DNA of 64,000 nt. Source: Aselliscus stoliczkanus. Lineage: Eukaryota > Chordata > Mammalia > Chiroptera > Hipposideridae. Numbering within the stretch: position 1 is the first letter of the stretch; each line of letters begins with the position of its first letter. The stretch is taken from the NCBI GenBank assembly GCA_033961575.1, contig CM066730.1:120555523-120619522 (forward strand), in the 5' to 3' direction. The notes beneath the pieces were generated by a model that was given only the letters and a program-made list of their open reading frames with translations, was not told the DNA's origin and ran no database searches. A program made the translations under genes and the position numbers. Shown one piece after another: positions 23,697 through 34,929 of this stretch.

Positions 23697-23832
23697 TCCT
23701 TTCTTCCAGTTTTTTTTTTTTTTTTTTGAGGGCAGTGTCACTGACCCTCATATGTGGGACCCGAACCAGGGCCGCTGGCTTCCCAAGCCAGCGCTTAACC
23801 ACCATGCCACTCGGCTGGCCTCCTTTCTTCCA
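23697..23832 (-). mobile_element. Short tRNA-derived SINE with TSD
   Basis: Antisense copy at 23709-23820: T-run (poly-A tail) at left, 'gagggcagtgtcactgaccc', B-box complement 'gggacccgaacc', and head 'ccactcggctggcc' at right. Target-site duplications tcctttcttcca at 23697-23708 and 23821-23832 match exactly. It lacks the 300-bp body of the long form. Confidence 0.95.
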
Positions 23833-23925
23833 TTTGATGAAGTCTGTTGTTGAACTCCTCTATTGAATTTTTCAGTTCAATTATTTTATTCTTTATCTCT
23901 GTGATTTGTTTGGTCTGTTTTGTTT

Positions 23926-23928
<3 letters not shown>

Positions 23929-23976
<48 letters not shown>
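23929..23976. repeat. (TA)n microsatellite
   Basis: An uninterrupted TA tract of about 48 bp, self-complementary and prone to cruciform extrusion. It lies inside antisense L1 ORF1 sequence. Confidence 0.95.
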
Positions 23977-23978
<2 letters not shown>

Positions 23979-24749
23979 CTATTTTTTGGTTGAAATTCTC
24001 ACTTTGCTCATGCATTGTTCTCCTGTCCTCAGTGAACATCTTTATGGCTATTATTTTGAACTCTCTAACAGTTAACTTACTTATCTCCATTTTGTGAAGA
24101 TCTGGGTCTGGAGATATTTTGTGCTTTTGTTTGGAATGCATTCCTCTATTTTTTTTTTCTTTCATTTTTCTTGACTCTCTGTATTTGTTTCTATGAACTA
24201 GATAAAATAGTCAACTCTCCCACTCTTGACAGAGTGGCCCTATGTAAGATATGAACCTCATAAATCAGCCTGGACTGACCTCCTGGTTGTCTCTCAAATC
24301 TTTGTTGCCCAAGCCACCTTTATTTTTAATTACTTTCAGTAGTTAAAGGCATGGCAATACCTGCCACTGTCCCAAAGGAGAGAATTGCAGTCAGTGCCTG
24401 AATGCAGGGTAATCAGAAGCCGGACCCTCATGTAGCAGCTGGAGAAATATGCAGTTAATTCCCTTCCATGAAGAAACTGAGAGGTGGGTACTTTTTTGCC
24501 TATTTGTTCTGTGCTGAGTTTAGGTGTATAGCTGTGAGTGAGGGCTCTTATACCTGCTGAAAAACTGTTTCTTTGTTTTCTGTAATCCTGCGGGACTCAT
24601 AAATGCAATCCCTCTTGTATTTCAGAGCTCATTGATTTGGTGGACCATCCCTTGAATGGAAGCTGAAGAGCTAGGGCATTAGATATGTGTACAAACTCTT
24701 TCTAGGGAGATACTGGTAACATGGGACTCCCATTATATGTATATTAATT

Positions 24750-25475
24750 ATATTAGTAGTATTTTATAAACTCCATAGACTTTCTTTATGCTTATTTATT
24801 TATTTATTGCGTTTTGCTTTTTGAATGGATACTTTCAAATGATCTCTGTTCAAGCTCATAATTTTCTTCTACATGATCAAGGCAGATAGTGAATCCCTCT
24901 AGTAAAATTTTAGAGCACTTATTATATTTTTTAGCTCTATAATTTGTTTGTCTTTTTTGTATTTTCTATCCGTTGAAATTCTCATATTGTTTTTGTGTCA
25001 TTTTCCTGAATTTGTTGAACAGCTTTATAATGGAGAATTCTTCTACATCCATTTCTTTAGGGTTGGTTTCTGGAGATTGATTTTTCATGTGGGCCATGTT
25101 TTCCTGTTTCTTCATGTTCTTCATAGTTTTTTCGTTGATATCTATGCATGTGATTAAGCGCCCATCTCCCACAATCTTTATAGACAGGCTTTGACAGAGA
25201 AAGACCTTAACCAATAAGCCCAGCTAAAGATTCTGGGGCCTCTCAAAATTTTTCTGTTTTGGGTCTTCTCTGAATTTGTATATATAGATTCCTAATTACA
25301 GGATTTAGAGAATTTGCTTCTACCCTCGCCCTCACCACCAGGAGTTTGTAATCTCTTGCTCCCTCTAGTGTCTGTTTGCTGTAATATCGGTCCTGTAAAC
25401 AACAGCATACCACCCAAGACCTTTTTTATCTCAATGGCCCCTAGGCATCTAGAGTATGCTGGGTCCCATATCAGT
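24750..25475 (-). repeat. Second L1 ORF1 N-terminus and 5' UTR, antisense
   Basis: A second ORF1 region follows directly after the 5' UTR of the preceding L1. The minus-strand open frame at 24966-25214 contains NEKTMKNMKKQENMAHMKNQ and reads as a Lys/Asn/Met-rich coiled-coil N-terminal part of an L1 ORF1 (RNA-binding protein). The region 25215-25475 is probably its 5' UTR. The sequence differs from the ORF1 at 23500-24170, so it comes from a different L1 lineage or insertion. Confidence 0.55.
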
Positions 25476-25479
25476 ATGC

Positions 25480-25953
25480 TGAGTTAGGTGAGACAAAACC
25501 CAGTCCCTTTATACCACATAAAGAAGATGTGGCATATACACACAATGGAATACTATTCTGCCATAAGAAAAGATGAAATAGTGTCGTTTGCAACAACTTG
25601 GATGGATCTTGAGATTATTATGCTAAGTGAAATAAGTCAGACAGAAAAAGTTGAAAACCATATGACTTCACTGGTATGTGGGATATAAAACTAAAAGAAA
25701 TGAAGAAACAAGACAAACAAGTAAAGAAACAAAAACTCATAGACATAGACAGTAGTTTAATGGTTACCAGAGGGTAAGCGGGGAGGGGAGTAGAAGACGG
25801 TAAACGGGGTCAAATATATGGTGATGGAAGGAGAACCAATTCTGGGTGGTGAGCACACAATGTGATATGTAGGTGATGTGTTGCAGAATTGTAAACTTGA
25901 AACCTATATAATTTTGCTAACCATTGTCATCCCACTAAATTTTAATTAAAAAA
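25480..25953 (+). mobile_element. L1 3' end, young type, sense
   Basis: Sense ORF2 tail (gtggcatatacacacaatgg, ccataagaaaagatgaaa, caacttggatggatcttgag) and 3' UTR (ggtgatggaaggagaacc, gtgagcacacaatgtgatat, gaaacctatataattttgc), ending in an A-rich tail at about 25945. It is 5'-truncated. The least diverged L1 in the window by eye, and a reference for the inverted copies at 22440, 45395 and 55366. Confidence 0.9.
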
Positions 25954-26179
25954 ATAATCAGTCCCTTGGGCAGTTCCCCCAAATGTCTGAATGTTAAACA
26001 TACACTCCACTTCGCTTCTTCCCTCCCAAGGTAGAATCCTCAAGTTGTGTGTCTTCTCCTAATTGCATAAGGTCATATCAGGCATAGCAAGTCTTTTGCT
26101 CTCAGCAACCTCCATGCATTCGAACTGTGTTATTTTAAGCCAATAATCTTGTGATACTTTGTTACAGCAGCAATAAGAA

Positions 26180-27170
26180 ATTAATACACAGAAGATTCAC
26201 AATATATTAAACATGAAAACATGTCAATAATATATGTGATTGGGAAGACAGTGTGGAACCAATAAGCAAATAGAAAAATAGACCACTAAAACAAATAAAG
26301 AATCAGAAAACACACCATATATGGTCACCTTAGAGAAAGGGACTACTGCACTGCAGTGGGGAAAGCAATGATCTTTTAAAATAAATTGTACAGAATACAT
26401 TTAATAGCCATATGGAAAAATGTTTCAACCCCTATTTCATTCCACATATATAAATCAATTCCATGTATATTATAGATATAAATATGAAAAGTAAAACAAT
26501 TAAGATTACAGAAGGAAACTCTGGAAAGCATGTTTGTGATCTAAGAAAAAGTAAATATTTCTCATTCAGGCATAAAATTGCTAGCTATCACTGAAAATTG
26601 AGATGACACTATATTAAAATAGAAACTTACATTTATTAATGCATCATTAAAGGAATGCAAAGTCAACTTACCAATTGGAGAAGACATTTACAACATGTAT
26701 ATCAAAAATATGAATAATCTATTAAAACTTCTATGAATCACTAAACAAAAGACAGCCGATACATTTTAAAAGTAGGGAAAAAAAACTGAATAGACATTTT
26801 ACAAAAGACAATATGCAAAAGCCCACTAAATGTATGAAAAGTTGTCTCACTTTAGTAGTTTGCAGGAAAATAGAAATTAAACCAAGAAAGTGGTATTACA
26901 CTTTCATGAGAATGGTTGAAATGCAAAAGACAAAAGATAACAAGAATAAGTGAGGATGTGGAAATTTGTGCAATACAAATGAAATATGAAATGTTCTAAC
27001 CACTTCAGAAAACTATTTGGCAGTATCTATTCAATCTGAATATATATTTACCCTATGACTCAACGATTCCACTCCATGCTGTATGCTCCACAAAGCTGAA
27101 TTCATACGTTTTCCCCAAAATATCTATTAGAATCTTCATGATAGCACTATTCCCGGCAAATGTTTCCTTT
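26180..27170 (+). repeat. Old L1 ORF2 fragment, sense
   Basis: Diverged sense L1. Landmarks are 'gattacagaaggaaactctgg', a 'gacattttacaaaagacaat' region, 'atgaaaagttgtctcac', 'gaggatgtggaaatttgtg' and 'accctatgactcaacgattcc'. They follow the order of the ORF2 C-terminal half. No poly-A end seen. Confidence 0.65.
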
Positions 27171-27342
27171 CCTTATCTCTGAAGGTAGCATGTCCTAGAT
27201 ATAACCTGATTTTTACTGTGAAACTCAGAATTAATAAAAAATGAAGACCAGCAGCTAAGCATGAAGAATATAATATGAGAAAACTTCATTTTCAACATCA
27301 TTAATATTTAAAGTTTGATGCCACAGTCTAATCTGATAAATA

Positions 27343-27499
27343 GAGTAATATCTTGGTTTTCGAGCATAATTCGTTCCAGAAACAAACTACTCTTATTGCA
27401 ACACATCGCTTGTTTACCACGTTAAAATGTATTATAAATGTTTACTTGTCTTGTAGAACACTCTCAAACCACGTTACTCGCAACCCAAGGTTTTACTGT
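27343..27499. mobile_element. Tigger/pogo-like MITE relic
   Basis: The ends are imperfect inverted repeats: gagtaatatcttggttttcg at left and, on the opposite strand at right, acagtaaaaccttgggttgc. This fits a pogo/Tigger-type terminal repeat. Between them are 'cgttccagaaac' and 'cattataaatgtttacttg'-like stretches with no coding sense. A TA is present at the left edge (27341-27342); the right TA is not preserved. Confidence 0.55.
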
Positions 27500-27503
27500 G
27501 TGT

Positions 27504-28530
27504 TATTAGTAATAACAGTAGTAGTATTACTGTTTATAACTGTTTAATTATTATTATGTGTTGAGAGTATTTGAAATGAGTGGCCAAAAATGACTATGTA
27601 TATATATATATTAAAAGAAAGTAGTAATTGCATTTTCACTAATTGAAAAAGTTAATTTGTTTACTAGCACAGTCAATGATGGGTAAGCATCTATGAAAGG
27701 AAACTGTTGATGCTTGATATATATGTGACCTTAGTTAAAGTTAGACCTTTGGTTATAATCTCTTGTTTAATTTAGAGCAGTAATTAAATTCAAATATAAT
27801 CTTAAATATAATGATTGTGCATATCTGGAAAACTCATTGAATCCTTTTCTTTTACAGAAATTTATATTGGAATTTTCAGATATCACTAAAATAACTTATT
27901 TATGAATGCAATTATATATGGCTGGCTTAATACTGTTTAGTGACATCTCTTTCTATCAGGAATCATTAGTAGTTGGGGTTTATCAAAAATAGTTTTTTAT
28001 TTATATATTTAATTATAAATATTGATCATTGCTAGATAATTTAAGTCTTACAGATTCTGTTGAACTTTCAAGATAAGTTACAGACCACTCTGGGAAAAGA
28101 GATATTAAAAATGAGCTCTTGAGATGTGACTGATTAAATCTCTTAAAATTAGGAAAAAATAAATAAATCACAGAATAAGGATTTTTAAAAGGCAGGGAAT
28201 CATTTATCTGAGCATAATGTAATAAAACTTGAAATCAATAAAAAAAAGTATAAACAAAACAACTCAGCCCCTTAAAATTTGTAAATGCTTTCAAACAATT
28301 ATTGATTTAACAGAAAAATCAAAGTTGCAAATGTAGAATAGTTGGACAACAATAATTACAAGAAGCTCACTTATCTAAAAAGGTTTCTAATATTATTTTC
28401 CAGGAAGGCAAAGTCACAAATTATTAGTGTATAATTTGCCCATTCTACATTCCAGTCCTTTGCAGTTTCACCTGGAAGCATCTTTTCATTTTGTGAATTT
28501 CTGCCTACTTTTTTTCACATTTGGAACTGT
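27504..28530. other. Unassigned AT-rich sequence
   Basis: No repeat family, exon or RNA recognised; long A- and T-rich stretches. Confidence 0.4.
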
Positions 28531-28532
28531 TT

Positions 28533-28683
28533 AAGAAGGCAGAATGTTGGGGCCATCTGAGTGGTGCGGTGGTTAAGCACTGGCTTGGAACGCCAGCAGC
28601 CCGGGTTTGGGTCCCACATATGAGGGCCAGTGACACTGCCCTCAAAAAAAAAAAAAAAAAAAAAAAGAAGAAGGCAGAATGTT
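28533..28683 (+). mobile_element. Short tRNA-derived SINE with TSD
   Basis: SINE at 28549-28667: head 'ggggccatctgagtggtgcg', A-box-like gtggttaagcactgg, B-box-like gggtttgggtcccac, then 'agtgacactgccctc' and a 23-nt A-run. The 16-bp target-site duplication aagaaggcagaatgtt is exact at 28533-28548 and 28668-28683. A long pure A tail and a perfect TSD suggest a recent insertion. Confidence 0.95.
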
Positions 28684-29200
28684 AATGGGGTTAGCTTGTT
28701 AAATAGTACAATGTTATTTTTCTACAGGCTTGTGCTGGATTGCCATTCATGACATCCTCAGAATTTTATAAACTGAAAAAAACATTAAGGAATTTCGTTT
28801 TTGAGGAATTGAATGATGTTGTTTAACACAAATGTATACAATTTTCAAATCAAATACCACATTTTTATGCACATTGGATGGCTATGTAATAAAATGGATG
28901 TTTTCTCTAATTATCTTAAGTCTGCATTTTTTTTTCCCTTTTATTGGTAAGATCTGTCCATTTGATAGTCAACATTGATAGGGAAACAGTAAATAAAAAG
29001 TAATGAGGGAACTACTATATAGAATTATTGTTTATTATTTTTCTATCTTACACAAAATATGAGAGTTTATTTAAAAATCAAGGAGTGTGCCAGGGATCTC
29101 AGAGACAAGGTTATATCCTGGCCTTGGGAGTGAGCTGGAAACTGCAACTTCATCTTGACACTTCTCTCTGCTATTCACTTCTGGTCTTCTCTATTTCCTT
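28684..29200. other. Unassigned sequence
   Basis: No confident feature. About 29080-29200 has LTR-like wording but is too short and diverged to assign. Confidence 0.35.
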
Positions 29201-30742
29201 TCTTTTCTTTTTTTTTTTTTTTTTAAGGTTTTGTTTATATACAGTATACAACACAATTAAGAGGAAGGTACAGAGATTTCCTGTATATTCCCTGCCCCCA
29301 CAAATGCACAGACCCCCCACCACCCCTTCCATCATCAACATAATTCACTAGAATGGTACTCTTGTTACCAAGGAACAACCTACATTCATTCACATACTGT
29401 AATCACCCAGAGTTCATAGTTGGACAAATGTGTAATGACACGTAACTATCATTATACATAATATTTTCACTGTCCTTAAAATCCCCTCTACTCTATTTAT
29501 CCCTCTGCACTCCCCTCCTTGACAACTACTGATTTTTTTTTATTGTCTGCATACTTTTGCCTTTTCCAGAATATCATATAGTTGAAATCATACAGTATGT
29601 AGTCTTTTCAGATTGGCTTTCTTTACTTAGTAATATGTGTTCAGATTCTTCCATGTGTTTTCTTGGCTTGCTAGCCCACTTCTTTTGAACACTGAATAAT
29701 ATTCCAGTGTCTTAATGTACCACCATTTATTTTCCATTCATCTACTGAAAAACACCTTTGTTGCTTCCCAGTTTTGGAGATTATAAATAAAGCTGTTACA
29801 AACATCATGTGCAGGTTTTTGTGTGTCCGTAAGTTTTCAGCTCCTTTGGGTAAATACCAAGATCATGATTGCTGGAACATACTGTATGAGTTTGTTTAGT
29901 TTTATAAGAAACCACCAAATTGTTTTCCAAAATGCCTATATCATTTAGCATTCCTACCAGCAGTGAATGAGAGTTCCCTTTGCTCTGCATTTTTGTCAGC
30001 ATTTGGTATTGTCAGTGTTCTGGATATTGACCATTCTAAAAGATGTGTAATGGTATCTCTTTTTTTTTTTAATTTGCATGACAGGATGTGGAGCATCTTT
30101 CAAATGTTTATTTTCCATCTGTATATATTCTTTGGTAAGGTGCCTTTTAAGGCCTTTGGCTCATTTTTTAATAAGGTCATTTGTTAAATCATTGTTGAGT
30201 TTTAAGTGTGATTTTTATAGTTTTGAAAACAGTCCTTTATCAGATGTATCTTTTGCAAATATTTTCTCCAACTGTGTGGCCTGACTACTCATTCCACTGA
30301 CATTGTGACTCACAGAGCAGAGGTTTTTTATTTTTTATGTTATTTTAATGAAATCCAGCTTGTTAATTATTTATTTCGTGGGTTGTATATTTGATGTATC
30401 TAAAAAAGGCATCACCATACCCATGATCATCTAGGATTTCTCTTATGTTAACTTCTAGGAGTTTTGTATTATACACTTAAGTCTGTGATCCATTTTGAGT
30501 TAATATTTGTGAATGGTGTACAATTTCTGTCTATATTCATTTTTTTGTATGTTTTTCCAGAACCATTTATTGAAAAGCCTGTGTTTGTACCACTTGCTCC
30601 TTTGCTCCTATGCTCCTTTGCCAAAGATCAGTTAAATATATTTATGAAAGTCTATTTTTGGGCTCTCTTCTGTTCTATTGATCTATTGATCTATTTGTCT
30701 ATTCTGTTGCTAGTACTGTCATCCTGATTACTCTAGTTTTAT

Positions 30743-31678
30743 ATAAGGCTTTATGGCAACCCTGAGTAGCAAGCTAACTAGAATTAGAAGTGGGTCCTGA
30801 GTTGCTAAAATCACATGATAAAACTTCAATGAATGAGGAGTTGCTTTTTTATGGATGAGCAAAGAAACTGGTTTCTTGAGGTAGAATCTACTACTGTTGA
30901 AGATGCTGTGAAAATTTTGAAATGACAACAAATAATTTAGAATATTAATATATAAATTTAGTTGAGAAAGTAGTGACAGGGTTTGAGAAGATTGACTCCA
31001 ATTTTGAAAGAATTTCTTCTATGGGTAAAATGCTATAAAACAACATTACATGCTACAGAGAAATTGTTTCTGAAAGAAAGAGTCAATCAACGTGGCAAAT
31101 TTTGTTGTTGTCATTTTATTTTAACTCTTTTGCTGCATTAATTGTTTCAAGTTTTGTTTGTTTTTTTCAAAATGTGTCAGAAATCCACAAAAAAATAAAA
31201 AGTTGATATTTTCAACTCTTTTATGCATTTAATAATACCAATTTGAGCTGTTTTGTATATAAATGACATTATTTTTATGTATAGAAATTTCAGATATATT
31301 CATTTGAATACATCTGACCATCGCGTCAAAAGGGTTAAAAAATAACCATAGCCGCCCCAACCTTCAGCAACCACCACCCTGATCAGTCAGCAGTCATCAA
31401 TGTCAAGGCAAAACCCTCCACCAGCAAAAAGAGTACAACTCACGAAGGCTCAGAAGGTGGTTAGCATTTTTTAGCAATACAGTGTTTTTTTTAAATTAAG
31501 GTATATATATCTTTCAGACACAGTGCTATTGCACTCTTAATAGACTATAGTATAATGTAAAACATCACTTTTATATGCAGTAGGAAATCAAAATTTCATG
31601 TGACTCACTTTATTGTGATATTTGCTTTATTGCAGTGGTCTGGAATCAAACCCATAATAAATGTGTGGTATGTCTGTA
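30743..31678 (+). mobile_element. Tigger1 (pogo) DNA transposon relic
   Basis: Follows human Tigger1 in order: 'tatggcaaccctga' at left, 'gagttgctttttta', 'gaatctactactgttgaag', 'gattgactccaattttgaaa', 'cttcagcaaccaccaccctg', 'ggttagcattttttagcaat', and the right end 'ttgctttattgcagtggtct' to 'ggtatgtctgta'. The left terminal repeat and about 1.4 kb of the 2.4-kb element are missing. A TA at each junction (left 'ttttaTA', right 'tctgTA') fits target-site duplication. A piggyBac-like MITE interrupts it at 31121-31338. The pogo-type transposase is broken by stops. Confidence 0.85.
31121..31338 (+). mobile_element. piggyBac-like MITE with TTAA duplication
   Basis: A 210-bp segment (31125-31334) is bounded by TTAA at 31121-31124 and 31335-31338. 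It interrupts Tigger1 text exactly where the uninterrupted element has 'attttaagaa', which supplies the TTAA. Ends are CTCTTTTGCTGCATTA at left and, on the other strand at right, CCCTTTTGACGCGATGG: short imperfect inverted repeats beginning CCC/CTC, as in piggyBac. No open frame. PiggyBac elements are known from some bats; the family here is not named. Confidence 0.75.
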
Positions 31679-31822
31679 GTAAGTCTTCAAGTTGGGTAGT
31701 ATCAGTCCTCCAACTTTGTTCTATTCTTTCAATATAGTGTTGACTATCCTGGCTTTTACCTCTTCATAGAATAAACTTTAGAATCATTTTGTTGATATCC
31801 ACAAAATAAATTGCTGGCTTCT

Positions 31823-32595
31823 GATTATATTACTTTTTAACAAAATGAGAACTTCATTGTCCTGCCCCCTGAAAATGCTTCTTACAACTCCTCTCAGATT
31901 TGAGTTAATAGAAGGGACATTGCTTTAACTGAAAACTGCCATTGGTCCACATTTGGCCTTCTCTTTTCTGAAACAAAAGTCATAGAGACTATGAAATGTA
32001 CACCTTGGTCATCAGCAATAGTAAGGAGAGTGTATCATGATAAGAATAGTAACATGTGGGATATCTTTTAATCAATTATATTTTATAGGAAAAATAAAGT
32101 TATCATGTTTATGTATTTGGTACCTTCATTAATAGATATTAAATTGTTTTCATTCATTAGGTATAAAATTAAAATCATATCTCTAACAAGTAAAATTTAA
32201 ACAATTAAATCTAATTAAGAATAATGTCAAGGGTTAGTATGTCTGACTTTTAAAAAAAGTTTAATAGTGTACTGGAACAGTCTAAAAAACATTTATGGAA
32301 CGAGTGATAGCATTCTGGAAGATTAATAACCATTGTCTCGTTCTGTAACTAGCAATATGTAAAAATGACACCTACAAAGCATTTTCTGAACTCCACAGAG
32401 AAGCATATGCTAAATGTTGGACAGTACTTATCTGCCCATCTGTCTCTGCAAAATGGCATCTTTAGAGGATTTGGCTGGCTTCATAAAGCCCACTGTTCAG
32501 CTGCTGAATGTTCAACTGAGAATGTTTGTATGGCTGTTGACCTAAAACCCATTTATCAGTACAACTCCCTGTAGAATCATATTTTCATATATTTC
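31823..32595. other. Unassigned sequence
   Basis: Contains a 69-codon plus-strand open frame (32365-32574) starting MTPTKHFLNSTEKHM. It has no motif I recognise and no clear splice sites. No repeat assigned. Confidence 0.35.
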
Positions 32596-32599
32596 ATTG

Positions 32600-33400
32600 T
32601 ATTTTTTTTTAATTGTAGGAGATAACAGAAATCAGTGTAACAAACACCTGGATATCTACCATCCAGAATTAACAGATGCTAACATGTTTTTGCTTCAGAA
32701 GAATTACTTAAGACAAGTACAAGAAAATACCTTTTAAAAATCCCCTCCGTTTTTCTATTTTCCATCAAATCTTCTTTCACAGATTTATAATTCTATTCTG
32801 AATTCACTGCGTATTCTTCTTTCCCAGGTTTTTATTTTGCATATACATTATCCATACATTCTGTATAATTAATGAGTTTTTAAACTTTTTCACAAATGCT
32901 GTCATACATAATTATCTAGGACAGATCTGTGGAGTACATCCTTGTGATGTACATGGGAGAACCACAAGGTTCTTGAGAATTTTATATCAGCAGAAACACT
33001 GCCGATTGCACTGAAAGGGAAAGAAAAGACATACAATAAAAGGTACTGGATTCACAAAATTCTAGCAGCAATGAGCTGGCTGATCAAACTACTCAGCAGC
33101 AAAGGTATGCTGCCATCTGTGACAAAAAAAAGATGATTCAGAGACCAGAGCCTTGAACCAGGAGGCAAAATGCAACCTGCAGAGGACTTTTCCTAGGCCA
33201 TGAAACCTAGTGGAGTTCATATGGCTGAATTTCAAAATTGCTTGAGATTTGTGCCTCAATTTTTCTTTCCATTTTCTCCTATTTTTGACTGATATATTAA
33301 CTCATTCTATTATTGCCATACCATTTATTTTGGCAGCATATAACATGTTTTAGTTTCACAGGTCCACAAATGGACCCATGCTTTCTAGGTGACCTTCAGC
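32600..33400. other. Probable ancient retroelement sequence, unassigned
   Basis: Two parts look like old repeats: 32620-32760 (gtgtaacaaacacctggata, then atctaccatccagaatta) resembles very old L1 3' sequence, and 33140-33400 (gagccttgaaccaggaggc; tggcagcatataacatgttt) resembles ERVL/MaLR internal sequence. Neither has recognisable ends. Confidence 0.3.
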
Positions 33401-33589
33401 TCTATATTTAAATACTTCATTGTTTTACTCAGCTACTCTAATATAGTCAACACTTCCATTGTATTCACTTTTGTTTTGTTTTTTAATGTAGGGGGTGGGG
33501 TTGTTGATTTTTTTTGGGGGGGCGGGGGATTCTTTATCAAAGTATCCTGTTCTTTTTTCATGCTGATCATAGGTTGAGCAAGTGGCATC

Positions 33590-34050
33590 TGTTGCCTATC
33601 AACAGTTCTTCTTACTGATCTTGGTATCAGTCACATCAAAAGGAAAACACATCAGAGTCAAGCACTGGAAGGAATGATGCTTTATTCATCTAGAGAAGAG
33701 ACAGACTGAGACCAGCTTCAGCAGTGTGTCTCAAATGGTCCCTCTAGCACGTCCCCCTTGGCAACCAACCCAGGGCAAATGGCCTGCACATGTCCTTCAC
33801 TTCCCCTCTGCAGGGGACAGATATGGTTGTAGGGTTGGCTAGGTGCCATATGAGACACATGCTTAAGTAGAACAAAGGAGTACACATTGAGTATGAAGAA
33901 TGGAAAGATATTTCCATACAAGGCGATAAGCCCAGTGCAGGCTGTAAGACTCTTTATCTCTTGGTAAACAAACATTTCAGGTCCAAGGCCCATTGTTATG
34001 GGGCCAAGTGGGTGTAAAATAACTGTGCACATGATATGCTTTTCTCAACA
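33590..34050 (-). repeat. LTR-like sequence (candidate solo LTR)
   Basis: On the minus strand the segment begins TGTTGAGAAAAG and contains a polyadenylation signal AATAAA (plus-strand tttatt at about 33681) followed by about 90 bp. That is the layout of an LTR with U3, R and U5. I could not name the family, and no 4-6 bp duplication is visible at the suggested ends. Minus-strand open frame 33718-34032 lies within it and shows no retroviral protein motif. Confidence 0.3.
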
Positions 34051-34811
34051 TCTTACATTTTCTGTTCCATCTTTTTCCTCTTTGATAATTTCAGATACAC
34101 TTTCCTGTAAGCCTCTTTATCAAGCTTGGTTCATTTCTTCCTGTGGTTTATTTAATGTCAGTATAAGGTTATTTGCTGTGGCACTTGTTTTCTTTCCATT
34201 GAGTGCTGTGTTGTAGAATTGCCTCCATGAGGTATGTTTGTAGGTGACCCTCCTAGAGCCCTGTATTTTCACTGGTTCCAAACTTGATTTTAATTTCTTA
34301 ACTTCAAATTTCTGCATCATGCTTGCAGAGTGATGTATATCCCACACACATGAGTAAAAATGAACTGAATTTCTTCATTTTCCTCACCAAGTGCTAAGTG
34401 GATGGAAAACTTTCTCACTTCTTCCCAAGGTTTGTTTCTAGCCTGTAGCCTGAACTCATTCTGGAAGCAAATGTTAAATCATCATAGTCACTATCCAAGT
34501 TTATATCTGGTTTATTTATTACTGATTCTTTTGGAGTCATCCTGTGTTCTTATTTTGAATTTCCTTTTCTATTTCTGGAATTTTGTATTTCCCTTTCTTT
34601 CATTTAAGTTTAGCTAGGAATTTAATCTACCATTCTTATGTATCAGGCTTCAATTCAAGCCTTTCTGATCAAATTGGTACACAGTGTTCTTTACCTTGAA
34701 GAAATATCTTTAAATATCTTTATATGTCAATGGTAAAATATAGTAAGCCACAAGCTGTGAGCTGGTTTTCCATATTTTCCTGCTTGTCTCTTGCAAACAA
34801 GGATGAAAGAT

Positions 34812-34815
<4 letters not shown>
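34051..34815. other. Unassigned sequence
   Basis: T-rich. A minus-strand open frame at 34120-34347 (75 codons) is Lys/Ser-rich with no recognisable domain; possibly decayed retroelement coding sequence. Confidence 0.3.

Positions 34816-34816
<1 letters not shown>

Positions 34817-34894
<78 letters not shown>
34817..34894. repeat. (TG)n-(TA)n compound microsatellite
   Basis: (TG) at about 34817-34852 passes directly into (TA) at 34853-34894. Alternating purine-pyrimidine throughout, so prone to Z-form (TG part) and cruciform (TA part) structure. Open frames of Cys-Val and Ile-Tyr repeats are artefacts. Confidence 0.95.
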
Positions 34895-34896
<2 letters not shown>

Positions 34897-34929
34897 TGCT
34901 ATTTGTTCTTCTCTTAAATTGTTTATTTA

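Larger units (their letters stand above)
21418..24745 (-). mobile_element. L1 fragment, ORF2-ORF1-5'UTR, antisense and interrupted
   Basis: Antisense L1 runs from the reverse transcriptase region (ttgtcagggtttggtatcag, about 21430) through the ORF1 region (about 22605-24170) to a 5' UTR (about 24190-24745). The 5' UTR carries the same monomer wording as 14320-15160. It is split by an L1 3' end (22440-22600), a Tigger relic (22884-23348), a SINE (23697-23832) and dinucleotide tracts. A 90-codon minus-strand open frame at 23893-24165 is a remnant of the ORF1 coiled-coil region, running into an Ile-Tyr repeat encoded by the TA tract. Confidence 0.75.
29205..31822 (-). mobile_element. L1 3' half, antisense, split by Tigger1
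   Basis: A T-run (poly-A tail) at 29208-29224 is followed by antisense 3' UTR (to about 29540) and ORF2 (ccttttccagaatatcat; tccattcatctactga; gaaccatttattgaaaagcc). The text stops at about 30742 (attactctagttttata) and resumes at 31679 (gtaagtcttcaagttgggta). A continuous L1 would read straight through this junction. 5'-truncated at about 31822. Confidence 0.85.

Noticed and set aside
23893..24165. 90-codon minus-strand frame as a host gene
   Set aside because: An Ile-Tyr repeat from the TA tract joined to L1 ORF1 coiled-coil remnants.
28549..28667. tRNA gene
   Set aside because: A- and B-box-like motifs are present, but the acceptor and T stems do not form, and the sequence recurs with poly-A tails and target-site duplications: SINE head.
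32365..32574. 69-codon open frame as a small gene
   Set aside because: No motif, no clear splice sites, no recognisable homology; length is expected by chance.
34120..34347. 75-codon minus-strand frame as a retroviral or LINE protein
   Set aside because: Compared by eye with L1 ORF1/ORF2 and retroviral motifs without a convincing match.
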